From NCBI RefSeq assembly GCF_900143085.1, contig NZ_FRCZ01000005.1, positions 124,001 to 188,000 of the forward strand: DNA of 64,000 nt. Reading direction: 5' to 3'. Position numbers and translations under genes: made by a program. The stretch comes from Gracilibacillus kekensis. GTDB lineage: Bacteria; Bacillota; Bacilli; Bacillales; Amphibacillaceae. Below are positions 1 to 8,689 of this stretch, piece by piece (within the stretch, counting starts at the first letter, position 1; every line of letters starts with the position of its first letter). Under the pieces are notes generated by a model that searched no databases, had not been told where the DNA came from, and worked only from the letters and a program-made list of their open reading frames with translations.

Positions 1-32
1 AACTCATTTGTGAGCATATCTTGCTCGTTCAT
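1..32 (-). CDS. Start of a divergent gene, probably a regulator (partial)
   Basis: Only the first ten or so codons are in the window (M N E Q D M L T N E...). They follow a good ribosome site, AAGGAGCG, about 6 bases before the ATG at position 32. The gene is divergent from the ABC efflux pair and shares an intergenic region with an 11-bp-arm palindrome, an arrangement typical of MarR-type repressors of efflux pumps. The product family is inferred from context only; the visible residues cannot identify it. Confidence 0.5.
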   Translation of the reverse strand, partial: MNEQDMLTNE

Positions 33-54
33 CTCATTCGCTCCTTAATCAAAA

Positions 55-106
55 TTGACTTTATATTCCATACAATGGATAATAGTTATTATAACATAAC
101 TATTAT
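55..106 (+). promoter_or_regulatory. SigA-type promoter overlapped by a palindromic operator
   Basis: A -35 TTGACT (55-60) and -10 GATAAT (78-83) are separated by 17 bases. The -10 runs into a perfect inverted repeat, ATAATAGTTAT (79-89) / ATAACTATTAT (96-106), with a 6-base spacer. A repressor bound there would block the promoter of the ABC genes and possibly the divergent gene. AT-rich palindromes of this size are typical of MarR-family operators. The identity of the repressor is inferred. Confidence 0.6.
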
Positions 107-126
107 AATGGTAAGGAGGTTACATA

Positions 127-1050
127 TTGGATTCTATTATTTCTGTCAAAAACTTAACAAAGACCTATAAAAAAGTAGATGCCGTTAAAGGAATTAGTTT
201 TGATGTAGAAGAAGGAGAAATCTTTGGTTTTCTTGGACCAAATGGTGCTGGGAAAAGTACGACGATTAATATGATTTGTACAATGTTAAAACCAACAGCA
301 GGTGAAATCATCATTAATGGTTTTAATGCCAATAAACAAAAGGACGATGTTCGTGGCAGTATCGGCATTATTTTTCAGGAAAACACGTTAGACGAAAAAC
401 TAACTGCCAATGAAAATTTAAAACTGCACTGTCGTTTCTATAATGTACCGAAAGAAAAGCGGGATCCACGGATTCAAGAGGTATTAGAAATTGTCGATTT
501 AGTCGATGAACAGAATCAACGAGTCGAAGAATACTCTGGTGGAATGAAAAGGCGCCTGGAAATTGCGCGAGGACTACTGCATTACCCAAAAGTACTTTTT
601 CTAGACGAACCCACAGTTGGTCTTGACCCTAACACGCGGGCTCATTTATGGGAATATATTTTAAAACTAAAAGAAAAAGAAGGCATCACCATGTTTCTCA
701 CTACGCACTATTTAGATGAAGCGGAAATCAGTGATCGTGTCGCCATTATGGATCAGGGAGAAATTATTGCAATCGATTCACCAAAAGCGCTAAAAGACCA
801 GTTAGGTGGCGACATTATTGAATTATCGACAGAAGATAATCAAACAGCCTTAGAAGAAATTAACGAAAAATTCGATAATGCAGATGTGAAAGTAGAGGAT
901 GATACCATTCATTTAAAAGTTGCCAGCAGTGATGCTTTTATTTCTTCATTCATAAAAACGTTAGACATTCCTATTACCAAATTAAATATACGAAAACCAA
1001 CATTAAATGATGTGTTTTTAGCATTTACCGGTCGAAAAATTAAAGAGTAA
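127..1050 (+). CDS. ABC-2 type efflux ATP-binding protein (DrrA-like)
   Basis: This is the cytoplasmic ATPase of a drug or lipid exporter. Walker A is GPNGAGKST near residue 37, the signature is YSGGMKRR near 138, and Walker B is VLFLDEPTVGLDP near 158, followed by the H-loop threonine-histidine of FLTTHYLDEAE. The C-terminal 80 residues look like the extra domain (DUF4162-like) of DrrA-type subunits. Translation starts at a TTG eight bases after AAGGAGG. The gene is 12 bp upstream of its permease and clearly cotranscribed with it. The substrate cannot be told. The operator upstream suggests inducible control. Confidence 0.9.
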   Translation: MDSIISVKNLTKTYKKVDAVKGISFDVEEGEIFGFLGPNGAGKSTTINMICTMLKPTAGEIIINGFNANKQKDDVRGSIGIIFQENTLDEKLTANENLKLHCRFYNVPKEKRDPRIQEVLEIVDLVDEQNQRVEEYSGGMKRRLEIARGLLHYPKVLFLDEPTVGLDPNTRAHLWEYILKLKEKEGITMFLTTHYLDEAEISDRVAIMDQGEIIAIDSPKALKDQLGGDIIELSTEDNQTALEEINEKFDNADVKVEDDTIHLKVASSDAFISSFIKTLDIPITKLNIRKPTLNDVFLAFTGRKIKE

Positions 1051-1062
1051 GGAGGTTTTGAA

Positions 1063-1890
1063 ATGGAAGGTATTATTGCTATTTGGCAAAGAGATTTAAA
1101 AAAGTTTTTTAGGGATCGGGCCCGATTATTTGGCTCCTTTACGATGCCTATTTTATTTTTATTAATATTTGGTGGTGGCCTTAGTGGCACTATGGAGACA
1201 ATGATGACCGGGAATTTCGGTGAAGGTTCAGAGAGCTTCAACTATGTAGAATTTATATTTCCTGGGATTGTGGCTATGACTCTATTAATGACTGCTATTT
1301 TTTCAGCGATGTCTGTCATTGAGGATAAAAACTTTGGCTACATGAAAGAAATTTTAGTATCACCCATCTCTCGTGTCAGCATCGCTATTGGAAAGATGTT
1401 AGGCGCTGCAACAGTATCTACCATTCAGGGCGTTATTTTATTTCTTTTAATTCCATTTTTAGGATTATCCTACAGCATATATTCGCTGCTTCTAGTCATT
1501 CCCTTCATGTTTTTACTTGGAGCAGCATTATCTGGTGTTGGCTTATTGTTTGCAAGTATGATCAAATCAACACAAGGATTTCAATTAATTGTACAGATTC
1601 TTGTCATGCCGATGGTATTCTTATCTGGAGCATTATTTCCAATTAATAATATGCCTTTTTGGCTCGATGTGATTGTAAAAATAAATCCTGTTACATATGG
1701 GGTTGATGTCATGAAAAAAATAATGATTGATGTCGATAGCTTATCTGCAACAGTGAGGGAAACAATGGGACTTAATTTAACAGTATTTGGTCGCCAGGTT
1801 ACTGTATTTGAGGAGATTTTATTTGTCTTTGCATTTGCTATTTTATTTGTAGCGATTGCAACAGTTAGCTTTAAGCGGGCTCACGCCTAG
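1063..1890 (+). CDS. ABC-2 type transporter permease
   Basis: A membrane protein of 275 residues with six hydrophobic segments, typical of ABC2_membrane permeases paired with DrrA-like ATPases. An N-terminal cytoplasmic stretch (IIAIWQRDLKKFFRDR) leads into the first helix. The conserved region around NPVTYGVDVMKK before the last extracellular loop is characteristic of this family. AAGGAGGTTTTGAA precedes the ATG. It should dimerise and form the export channel with the ATPase encoded 12 bp upstream. The gene ends before a bidirectional terminator. Confidence 0.9.
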   Translation: MEGIIAIWQRDLKKFFRDRARLFGSFTMPILFLLIFGGGLSGTMETMMTGNFGEGSESFNYVEFIFPGIVAMTLLMTAIFSAMSVIEDKNFGYMKEILVSPISRVSIAIGKMLGAATVSTIQGVILFLLIPFLGLSYSIYSLLLVIPFMFLLGAALSGVGLLFASMIKSTQGFQLIVQILVMPMVFLSGALFPINNMPFWLDVIVKINPVTYGVDVMKKIMIDVDSLSATVRETMGLNLTVFGRQVTVFEEILFVFAFAILFVAIATVSFKRAHA

Positions 1891-1924
1891 CAAATTCGTC
1901 ATTATTCTATTAGATAGCTTTAAC

Positions 1925-1958
1925 GATGTAGAGTATGAACGAAATTATACTCTACATC
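1925..1958. terminator. Bidirectional terminator between convergent genes
   Basis: A perfect 12-bp stem, GATGTAGAGTAT / ATACTCTACATC, with a 10-base loop lies between the ABC permease (plus strand) and the ATPase gene (minus strand). There are short T runs on the plus side. Confidence 0.7.
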
Positions 1959-1975
1959 TTTCAACAGAATCTAAA

Positions 1976-2695
1976 TCATTCTTCATTTTTAAATAATTCA
2001 TGTAAATATCGCTCTCGATTGTCGAGAAAAGATTTTGTTATTTGATAATGATCGGTTTCCTCATAATTCACTTTACTAATTTCACCGTTGTCAAAACTAA
2101 AAATGTCAGAATCAGGATACCCTAACAAAATTGGTGAATGAGTAGCGATAATAAATTGACTATTTCCATCCGTTGATAAATCGTGTAAAACACGCATAAA
2201 AGCAAGCTGTCGTTGTGGCGATAATGCGGCTTCCGGCTCATCTAATAAGTATATAGCCTTTTGGTGAAAACGATGCTGAAATAACGACAAAAAGGATTCC
2301 CCATGTGATTGCTGGTGAAGAGATCTGCCGCCATACGCATGAGTTGCTTCTACTTCATCAATATGGGAAGCAAATTGGTAAAACGTTTCTGCTCTAAGAA
2401 AGAAACCATTTGTTACTTTTGGTAACCATGAAAGTCGAATATAATCTGCCAGTGCTGACTCAGCAGCCTCGACATGATAGACATTATTTCGCCCTCCTCC
2501 AGCCGTATTAAAACCTGCCTTTTCTGCGATTGCTTCAAGTAGTGTCGATTTACCCGAGCCATTTTCACCTGCAAAAAAAGTGATATTACTAGTAATATTT
2601 AGTTCTCTTAAATTTTTTATTGCCGGTATGGTAAAAGGATACTTTTGACAGGATGATATTGTTTCTTGTTGAAGTGTAATTCGCTTTAGAAACAT
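1976..2695 (-). CDS. AAA family ATPase (COG3910-like)
   Basis: A stand-alone 239-residue P-loop ATPase. Walker A is FAGENGSGKST near residue 42 and Walker B is IYLLDEPEAALSP near 147, followed by a switch histidine in IIATHSPILLGYP. This is the small ABC/RecF-like ATPase type annotated as 'predicted ATPase' in many Firmicutes. It has no membrane segment and no transporter partner next to it. The start follows AAGGAAGG. The specific role is unknown; similar proteins are sometimes linked to antiphage or DNA-repair roles, but nothing here supports that. Confidence 0.8.
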   Translation of the reverse strand: MFLKRITLQQETISSCQKYPFTIPAIKNLRELNITSNITFFAGENGSGKSTLLEAIAEKAGFNTAGGGRNNVYHVEAAESALADYIRLSWLPKVTNGFFLRAETFYQFASHIDEVEATHAYGGRSLHQQSHGESFLSLFQHRFHQKAIYLLDEPEAALSPQRQLAFMRVLHDLSTDGNSQFIIATHSPILLGYPDSDIFSFDNGEISKVNYEETDHYQITKSFLDNRERYLHELFKNEE

Positions 2696-2765
2696 CTCTT
2701 CGCCTTCCTTTAGTTGATGTAAATCTTTTTCAACATATAATCTATTATTCTGTCATACTCCATTT

Positions 2766-3323
2766 TCACTCAAAATACATTTCTACATATTGTCGTTCTT
2801 CTTCCTCAGTTAAAAGCCTTGATGCTCGGCCTATCGTTCCATTTTGTCTTTCCCAAATATAATTATGCACCTCTACTGCATTACTAAAGTCTCCATTTTT
2901 CCAGGCAGTTAACGCATCCATATAAAACTCCCTATGAGTAAATGTAGAATCTTTGGCAATGTCAAGCATTAAATTAATACGCTCTGGTGTTATTTCAACG
3001 GCTCCCCATTTCTCATTGGCGTGAATTTTTTGGTGTGTCATTTTATGTAGCGTATTCATGAAGGAATTCTCACTTAATATTTTTTCTTCATCTACTTCTT
3101 GTACTTCTTCTTGAATACTTTCTTGGTCTTGTTGCTCTGATTCTTTTTCCGCTACTGTGTCTGAATCTTTTCTCTCAGATTTAACTAATTCTTCTTGATT
3201 AGCTGAGTCTACATTATCTTCTGATACCAAAGCGAATATGATAAAAATAGCTAGACCGATCACAGCAACACCCAGTCCGAGAGCAACTATCCAGCCTATT
3301 ATACCTAACAATTTATTTTTCAT
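2766..3323 (-). CDS. Membrane-anchored protein of unknown function
   Basis: 185 residues. One N-terminal membrane helix (residues about 7-32, LGIIGWIVALGLGVAV...) is followed by an acidic, Glu/Gln/Ser-rich linker (about 40-85) and a soluble C-terminal domain that begins near SFMNTLHKMTHQKIHA. The C-terminal part resembles small exported domains annotated as DUF6241 in Bacillaceae, but I am unsure of that. The likely topology is an extracellular C-terminal domain tethered to the membrane. It lies 70 bp upstream of the ATPase gene on the same strand. No function can be assigned. Confidence 0.7.
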   Translation of the reverse strand: MKNKLLGIIGWIVALGLGVAVIGLAIFIIFALVSEDNVDSANQEELVKSERKDSDTVAEKESEQQDQESIQEEVQEVDEEKILSENSFMNTLHKMTHQKIHANEKWGAVEITPERINLMLDIAKDSTFTHREFYMDALTAWKNGDFSNAVEVHNYIWERQNGTIGRASRLLTEEEERQYVEMYFE

Positions 3324-3478
3324 TTCACAACCTCCACCACATGACCTATGTATAGGTTACCAAATTTTGTGAATAGAGAAAAGAAAAAGTTTTACCTTGA
3401 TCTTCCGTTGTTTACGTTTACAAACCATCTAATTAGTGGTAATAAATAGATATAACCTATTATATAAGGAGTGGGATA

Positions 3479-4321
3479 ATGAGTTCGCAAATACCTGAAG
3501 TAACTTTACATGACGGATTAAAAATTCCGGTAATTGGTCTGGGTACAGCAAAGCTTAAAGGAAGTGATGGAGTTACAGCCATCACTAGTGCGATTGATAA
3601 TGGATACCGTTTAATTGATGCTGCCTATAACTATGAAAATGAAGGAACTGTGGGTGAGGCAGTCCGAAAAACTACCGTTTCAAGAGAAGATTTACGCATT
3701 ACGTCAAAACTGCCAGGTCGATACCATAGTTATCATGATGCTGTTACAACCATACAGGAATCATTATATCGAGCAAATTTAGACTATTATGATTTATATA
3801 TTATCCATTGGCCAAACCCAATTCAAGGAAAATATATAGAAGCATGGCAAGCATTAATCGATGCAAAAAAATGGGGATTGATTCGCTCAATCGGAGTGAG
3901 TAACTTCTTACCAGAGCATTTAGAGCGTTTGGAGAATGAAACTGGTATATTACCAACGATTAATCAAATTGAGCTTCATCCTTTTTTCAATCAAGAAGAA
4001 CAAAGGAAATGGCATGAGAAACATGAAGTCATAACAGAGTCCTGGAGTCCCCTTTCACGCGGAAGTGATGTATTTGAAAATGAGACGATTCAAGCAATTG
4101 CGAATAAATATAACAAAACCATCCCACAAGTCATACTACGCTGGCATTATCAGCTCGGGGCTGTGAGTATTCCAAAGTCTTCTTCTCCGTCACGTCAATT
4201 AGAGAATATCTCTATATTTGACTTTGCTCTAGATTATGAAGATATGGATTCAATTGCTAATCTAACTCGACCAGATGGTAGAATAAATGATCAAAATCCG
4301 GCTGTATACGAGGAATTCTAA
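3479..4321 (+). CDS. Aldo/keto reductase
   Basis: An NADPH-dependent carbonyl reductase of 280 residues, the usual family length. The catalytic tetrad can be seen: Asp and Tyr in LIDAAYNYENE, Lys in ITSKLPG, and His in YIIHWPNP. The nucleotide-binding tail region SIPKSSSPSRQLEN and the conserved GVSNF are also present. It resembles the YtbE/YvgN (2,5-diketogluconate or glyoxal reductase) subgroup; the substrate is probably a small aldehyde or ketone. It is monocistronic, with an AAGGAG ribosome site and its own terminator. Confidence 0.9.
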   Translation: MSSQIPEVTLHDGLKIPVIGLGTAKLKGSDGVTAITSAIDNGYRLIDAAYNYENEGTVGEAVRKTTVSREDLRITSKLPGRYHSYHDAVTTIQESLYRANLDYYDLYIIHWPNPIQGKYIEAWQALIDAKKWGLIRSIGVSNFLPEHLERLENETGILPTINQIELHPFFNQEEQRKWHEKHEVITESWSPLSRGSDVFENETIQAIANKYNKTIPQVILRWHYQLGAVSIPKSSSPSRQLENISIFDFALDYEDMDSIANLTRPDGRINDQNPAVYEEF

Positions 4322-4330
4322 GAAGAAAAA

Positions 4331-4357
4331 GGTGTCGCCAAATGCTATGGCGACACC
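4331..4357 (+). terminator. Terminator of the aldo/keto reductase gene
   Basis: A perfect 10-bp GC-rich stem, GGTGTCGCCA / TGGCGACACC, begins 10 bases after the stop codon and is followed by TTTCTTATTATT. Confidence 0.8.
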
Positions 4358-4378
4358 TTTCTTATTATTGTGTGAATA

Positions 4379-4533
4379 CGTTTATCGGACAAATGAGGGG
4401 AGCTATCCCACTTGTTTTCGCCGATATATTCGTTTATCGGACAAATGAGACCTTCTTTTCTTCTCGGTTTGGCCGATATATTGTTTAATCAGACAAAAGA
4501 GGTCGCTTTTCTTCTCGATTTGTCCGATAAATC
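4379..4533. repeat. Three tandem 52-bp palindromic units
   Basis: Units start at 4379, 4431 and 4483. Each begins with a version of GTTTATCGGACAAATGAG and ends with a version of TTTGTCCGATAAAT, so each can fold on itself. The centres differ more than the ends. Units 1 and 2 share an exact start, and units 2 and 3 share the TTCTTTTCTTCTCG-like centre. The array lies downstream of the aldo/keto reductase terminator and before the 3' end of the small minus-strand gene. A similar array with different sequence is near 9.05 kb. Confidence 0.75.
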
Positions 4534-4545
4534 TTTTGTTCAAGC

Positions 4546-4767
4546 CTATCTTTTATATTTTTCTTCTGACTGAGAAGTACTTTGACTATGATGCTTTTTC
4601 TTGTTATTCTTTTCTTCTATTTCTAAATCTTTTAATGGGATATCGTCTACGAGTTGCTGTTCTTTAAATTTATACAAATCCGGACGCTTTTCATCATGCA
4701 CACTTTCACGTTGATTATCTACCTTTTCCTTGTTTTTTACCTCTTCTCTTTCTCTTTTTTCACTCAT
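4546..4767 (-). CDS. Small charged protein of unknown function
   Basis: 73 residues, almost all charged (Lys, Glu, Arg, Asp) with no hydrophobic core, so probably disordered. I chose the ATG at 4767 because AAAGGAGGAGAG sits directly upstream. A longer reading would add 11 residues without a ribosome site. It lies 16 bp after the P450 stop codon and is probably cotranscribed with it. Codon-level order and the strong ribosome site favour a real gene. No function can be assigned. Confidence 0.6.
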   Translation of the reverse strand: MSEKREREEVKNKEKVDNQRESVHDEKRPDLYKFKEQQLVDDIPLKDLEIEEKNNKKKHHSQSTSQSEEKYKR

Positions 4768-4783
4768 TTTATCTCTCCTCCTT

Positions 4784-6034
4784 TTAAATATTACGCACAT
4801 TACTAATAACGATTCTGCTTTTAGGCAAGGACGGAATCTGATTCATACTGTAATCAAAGTCTTGGACAGGAAAATCATATTTAATTCGGTTAATAAAATA
4901 ATCTAAGGTTGCCTTCAGGATATCGATGGTTATCCACTCGCCTGCACAACGGTGACCAATATCAAATTCACCACCCCCTTGAGGAATAAAATCAAATGGT
5001 GAGCCTTGCCAACTCTCAAATCTACTTGGATAAAATTGATCAGGGCTGCTCCAAATTGCTGGATCATGATTGGTCCCATATAAATCCAATAAGGTCAATC
5101 TTCCTTTTTTAAACCTATAATCGTTCCAAATAAAGTCTCTTTTGACCCTCGCAGTTGTAAAGGGAAAGAAAGGATAGTATCTTCTAACCTCTTGAATGAA
5201 GTATTTTAATTCATCATCATTGCCATTTTTAAGTTCAATCGTTTCTTCAGGAAAGTCATGTATGGCTAAAAGCATAAAATCGACATATACAGAAATTGCA
5301 ACAATAGGACGTAATAAGTTCAACAGTTCTACAGCTACAGTATGAGGATCTAACAAATCCCCTTGTGAATCACAATGCCATGAAAACTGATAAACCGCCC
5401 TATCCTTTTCAACATTCAGTCTCTGATCACGGACTTTTTTAACTACTTCAATCAAAAAATCTTCCGCCTTTGTCCGAGAACTTCGAGCCTTCCAATGTTT
5501 CGGACCTATTTTGGCAGTATTTTCAAATAAATTACTCAGTTCATTCACCCATTTTTCTAGATCATCCTCTTCGCTTGGCATTCCTGTCCAGCGTAATGCA
5601 ACTCTCGTCAACACTCGCTTTGCAGCCTCATAAACATTGACATCTTTTTGGTATAATCCCGAGAATTCATTCATCCACTCTACCTGTGTCATTGTTGTAA
5701 TTTCTTTTAGCTTATCTTCTGTCATTAATGACATAAACATCGCCTTACGATGATGATGTTCTCTCCCATCTAATCCTTGAACACCCCCTAAACCAAACAA
5801 AGTTTTTTGAATTCTGCCAGGTGCTGCACCTTTTCGAATAAATTTTTCATTATCATAAAACAACCCTGCGTGTTCCTTACCTATTAAACAAATTACCTTT
5901 TCCCCTAATAGCCTTGTTTCGAAAATGCGTGAATCGAACTTTTCGGATCGATTCATTATGAAATGATATCCTTCTTTCAGTACTTGCAACGTATGATCTA
6001 AACCTTTATCTTGAGGGATATTATTTTTTATCAT
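4784..6034 (-). CDS. cypC: Cytochrome P450 fatty-acid peroxygenase (CYP152)
   Basis: An H2O2-using P450 that hydroxylates long-chain fatty acids at the alpha or beta carbon. The 416-residue product matches B. subtilis CypC (P450-BSbeta) along its length. It has the substrate-carboxylate-binding Arg in LLRPIVAIS, the EVRRYYPF motif, DLYGTNHDP, and the heme-Cys loop PQGGGEFDIGHRCAGEW. As in other CYP152 members no redox partner is needed, and none is encoded nearby. The start at 6034 (MIKNNIPQDKGLD) matches the family N-terminus and has GGAG 8 bases upstream; the extra upstream codons are unlikely to be used. Confidence 0.93.
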   Translation of the reverse strand: MIKNNIPQDKGLDHTLQVLKEGYHFIMNRSEKFDSRIFETRLLGEKVICLIGKEHAGLFYDNEKFIRKGAAPGRIQKTLFGLGGVQGLDGREHHHRKAMFMSLMTEDKLKEITTMTQVEWMNEFSGLYQKDVNVYEAAKRVLTRVALRWTGMPSEEDDLEKWVNELSNLFENTAKIGPKHWKARSSRTKAEDFLIEVVKKVRDQRLNVEKDRAVYQFSWHCDSQGDLLDPHTVAVELLNLLRPIVAISVYVDFMLLAIHDFPEETIELKNGNDDELKYFIQEVRRYYPFFPFTTARVKRDFIWNDYRFKKGRLTLLDLYGTNHDPAIWSSPDQFYPSRFESWQGSPFDFIPQGGGEFDIGHRCAGEWITIDILKATLDYFINRIKYDFPVQDFDYSMNQIPSLPKSRIVISNVRNI

Positions 6035-6140
6035 AATCACTTCTCCATTACTTGCTAATATGTAATTATTTTTCCCATGTAAGTAAAAATATAAACACAT
6101 GCATCTTTCAAGTTTAAAAATGTCACTAAGAAAAACGGAA

Positions 6141-6500
6141 AAGCCCACCCGGAATGGATTATAGCTTTAAAACCCGCTACGGCTTGCCCACTTCGCTAAA
6201 TAATGCGCTACAATGAGTGTAAATAGTGATATCGCGACTTTTATTTCATATTGTTAATAAACCTCGACAGTTAGCTGTCACAAATGATGTAGAACCACCA
6301 TATAGCGTAGGCCGTCCGCTTCCACTCCTAGGGCATCTGTTTTACCTGAAGATCCACTTTTTTGAGCGGTTTTTGCTCGAAAAAGTTAGCTGAAGGGAAA
6401 ACGCCATGGAAAGGGAAGTGGACAGCCGAAGCGATAGATTAATAGTCACTATATTTCGAAATAGTTACTTTGAAACAGAGTTGATACCGCGGATTATATG
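6141..6500. repeat. Dispersed intergenic repeat, copy A
   Basis: Non-coding DNA between cypC and fbp. It shares long stretches with copies near 8.75-9.4 kb and 14.8-15.07 kb, including TAGCGTAGGCCGTCCGCTTC, CTGAAGATCCACTTTTTTGA, AAAGTTAGCTGAAGGGAAAA and AAGGGAAGTGGACAGCCGAA. The two ends are partly complementary (CCGCTTCCAC... versus ...GTGGACAGCCGAAGCG), so the element can fold. It encodes no plausible protein. It may be a MITE or bcr-like element. Confidence 0.7.
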
Positions 6501-6552
6501 CTTTACTCATAAAAAGCGCATAACGATTAATAATCGTTATGCGCTATGGACA

Positions 6553-8481
6553 TTAGTTCATATAACGGTACTCCATCAAACTTTTCAGCATGTCAATTTC
6601 CTCTAATAATTCTTTACCCACATTTGTTTCCAATACTTTTTTTCTTTCCAACTCTTTATCTACTACTCTTTTAACCGACAAAACATCTGTGCCATTTAGC
6701 AAAACATCTTCTTTTGACTTAAATTGTTGATGGGCAACAAGCTGCATACCGTACGAGTTATACAATAAAGTATACCCTGCGATGCCTGTTGTCGATTGGT
6801 ATGCTTTTGAAAATCCACCATCGATCACAATCATTTTGGCATCTGCTTTAATCGGATTCTCTCCGTCTATTTCTTTTACTGGTGTATGACCATTGATAAT
6901 ATGACCTTGATCGGGATCCAGATCAAACTCCTCCAAAATTTTACGGCACGTTTCTTCATTCTCCCTCAAATAATAGTAAGGATTTTTTTTCTCTTTATGT
7001 GTGGTCTTATCATTTATAAAATATCTCTCAAAGGTTGTCATAGCCCTCTTTCCAAAAAGGGATGAGTACTCACCTGTCCATAAATACCATGCCATATCTG
7101 TTGCGAGATCATCTGTTTTTTCACGATGGGAGAAGGCATAGCGTAAATATTGTTCAAATACATCTAGTAAGTTACGGCCCGCATATGTTTGATCTTCAAT
7201 TTGCATTTGTTCCATGTTACCTTGATTATCGATTGGCATGCAACCATGAATTAATAAGTTACCATTATATTTCAAATATAGACTACCTTTTTTCATTAGA
7301 AACTTCATATGTCTTGCTAATTTTTCAGAATTTTGAACAGAAAATAGTAACTTATTGATCACTTGTTCTTCTTCTTTTAAAAGTTGATCCGGCTGATCTG
7401 GATTAATCGTAGCAAAACAAGTATTTTCCAACGGATACGTATTTCCATAGATCGTTATTTCATTTTTTTCATAATCTACTTTTTCTAGCAGAAGCCGTTC
7501 AGACATATTAAAATAGGGACGTCTTTTTATGATTGGGCTTTCTAATTTAAACTGAATAATAGCAATTGCCTGGTGTATTTTAGTAATCTGTGATTGTTCT
7601 TCTGTCAAAGGCTTACTTGAATGAATTTTTGGTCTGAAAGCTGGATTATCTTCATAGTACTTCTCTGCCAAATTGAGAAGTGGTCGAAGGTTTATTCCAT
7701 AAACGTCCTCAATAATATCTAAGTTATCGTAACGTGCGCAAATTCGAATAATATTTGCAAGACAAACCTTTGATCCCGCAAAAGCACCGATCCATAATAC
7801 GTCATGATTTCCCCACTGGATATCTACAGAATGATAGTTAATTAAGGTATCCATAATTTTATCAGGTTCAGGTCCTCTGTCATAGATATCGCCTACCACA
7901 TGAAGGTGATCGACCACTAATTGTTGAGTTGTATATGCAAGACCTGTAATTAATTTGTCTGCTTGACCAAGTGATATAATTTCCTGGGTAATTTTTTGAT
8001 AATAGGGCTTTTTATTCGTGTATTCATCTGTTTTATATAACAATTCTTCGACAACATAAACGAACTGTGTTGGTAAAGCCTTACGCAATTTAGATCGAGT
8101 ATATTTGGAAGAGGCATAAGATATAAGTTGTATCATTTGTTCCATCTTTTCTTTGTACCAAATATTTAATTCTTCCTTATTATCAAAATTGCTTTTAATT
8201 AACTTCAATTTGTCTTCTGGATAGTATACTAATGCCGCAAAATCATTTATTTCGGTTTCCGATAACTCTGTTTTAAAAATGTCTCTTATTTTTTCCTTCA
8301 CTTTTCCTGAACCATTCCGCAATACATGTTGAAATGCTTGATATTCTCCATGTAAATCACTGACAAAATGCTCCGTACCTTTAGGAAGATTTAATATGGC
8401 TTCTAAATTAATAATTTCTGTAACCACTTTTTCTTCACAATCAAATTTTTGTGCTAATAAATCTAAAAATTTCGTATTCAC
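6553..8481 (-). CDS. fbp: Fructose-1,6-bisphosphatase, class III
   Basis: A gluconeogenic enzyme converting fructose-1,6-bisphosphate to fructose-6-phosphate. The 642-residue product is close to the B. subtilis Fbp size and unlike classes I/II. Metallophosphatase motifs are visible: [10 protein letters not shown] near residue 42, [11 protein letters not shown] near 196, WGNHDVLW near 223, and [10 protein letters not shown] near 540. Translation appears to start at GTG, with AAAGGGG about 12 bases upstream. It is monocistronic, between two copies of the dispersed repeat. Confidence 0.95.
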   Translation of the reverse strand: MNTKFLDLLAQKFDCEEKVVTEIINLEAILNLPKGTEHFVSDLHGEYQAFQHVLRNGSGKVKEKIRDIFKTELSETEINDFAALVYYPEDKLKLIKSNFDNKEELNIWYKEKMEQMIQLISYASSKYTRSKLRKALPTQFVYVVEELLYKTDEYTNKKPYYQKITQEIISLGQADKLITGLAYTTQQLVVDHLHVVGDIYDRGPEPDKIMDTLINYHSVDIQWGNHDVLWIGAFAGSKVCLANIIRICARYDNLDIIEDVYGINLRPLLNLAEKYYEDNPAFRPKIHSSKPLTEEQSQITKIHQAIAIIQFKLESPIIKRRPYFNMSERLLLEKVDYEKNEITIYGNTYPLENTCFATINPDQPDQLLKEEEQVINKLLFSVQNSEKLARHMKFLMKKGSLYLKYNGNLLIHGCMPIDNQGNMEQMQIEDQTYAGRNLLDVFEQYLRYAFSHREKTDDLATDMAWYLWTGEYSSLFGKRAMTTFERYFINDKTTHKEKKNPYYYLRENEETCRKILEEFDLDPDQGHIINGHTPVKEIDGENPIKADAKMIVIDGGFSKAYQSTTGIAGYTLLYNSYGMQLVAHQQFKSKEDVLLNGTDVLSVKRVVDKELERKKVLETNVGKELLEEIDMLKSLMEYRYMN

Positions 8482-8689
8482 TATGGAGCGAACCCCTTTC
8501 TGATCTACTTCATATCATATATTATACATTATTTTTATAAATAGTATAGTATTTCAGAGATATAATGACAATATTTAATTATATATGTTGCATTAATTAT
8601 AGGTGCGCAAAGTCCCGCTTTGCAAAAATTGTAGCTTTGGAATCAACTGAGATGACAATACGTAATTAACAAGGATTATATGCTTTTTT

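Noticed and set aside
4379-4533. Possible CRISPR array
   Set aside because: The units are directly adjacent, palindromic and similar through their whole length; there are no distinct spacers and no cas genes.
6406-6606. 66-codon plus-strand open frame
   Set aside because: It starts inside repeat copy A and runs into the 3' end of fbp on the other strand. No ribosome site.
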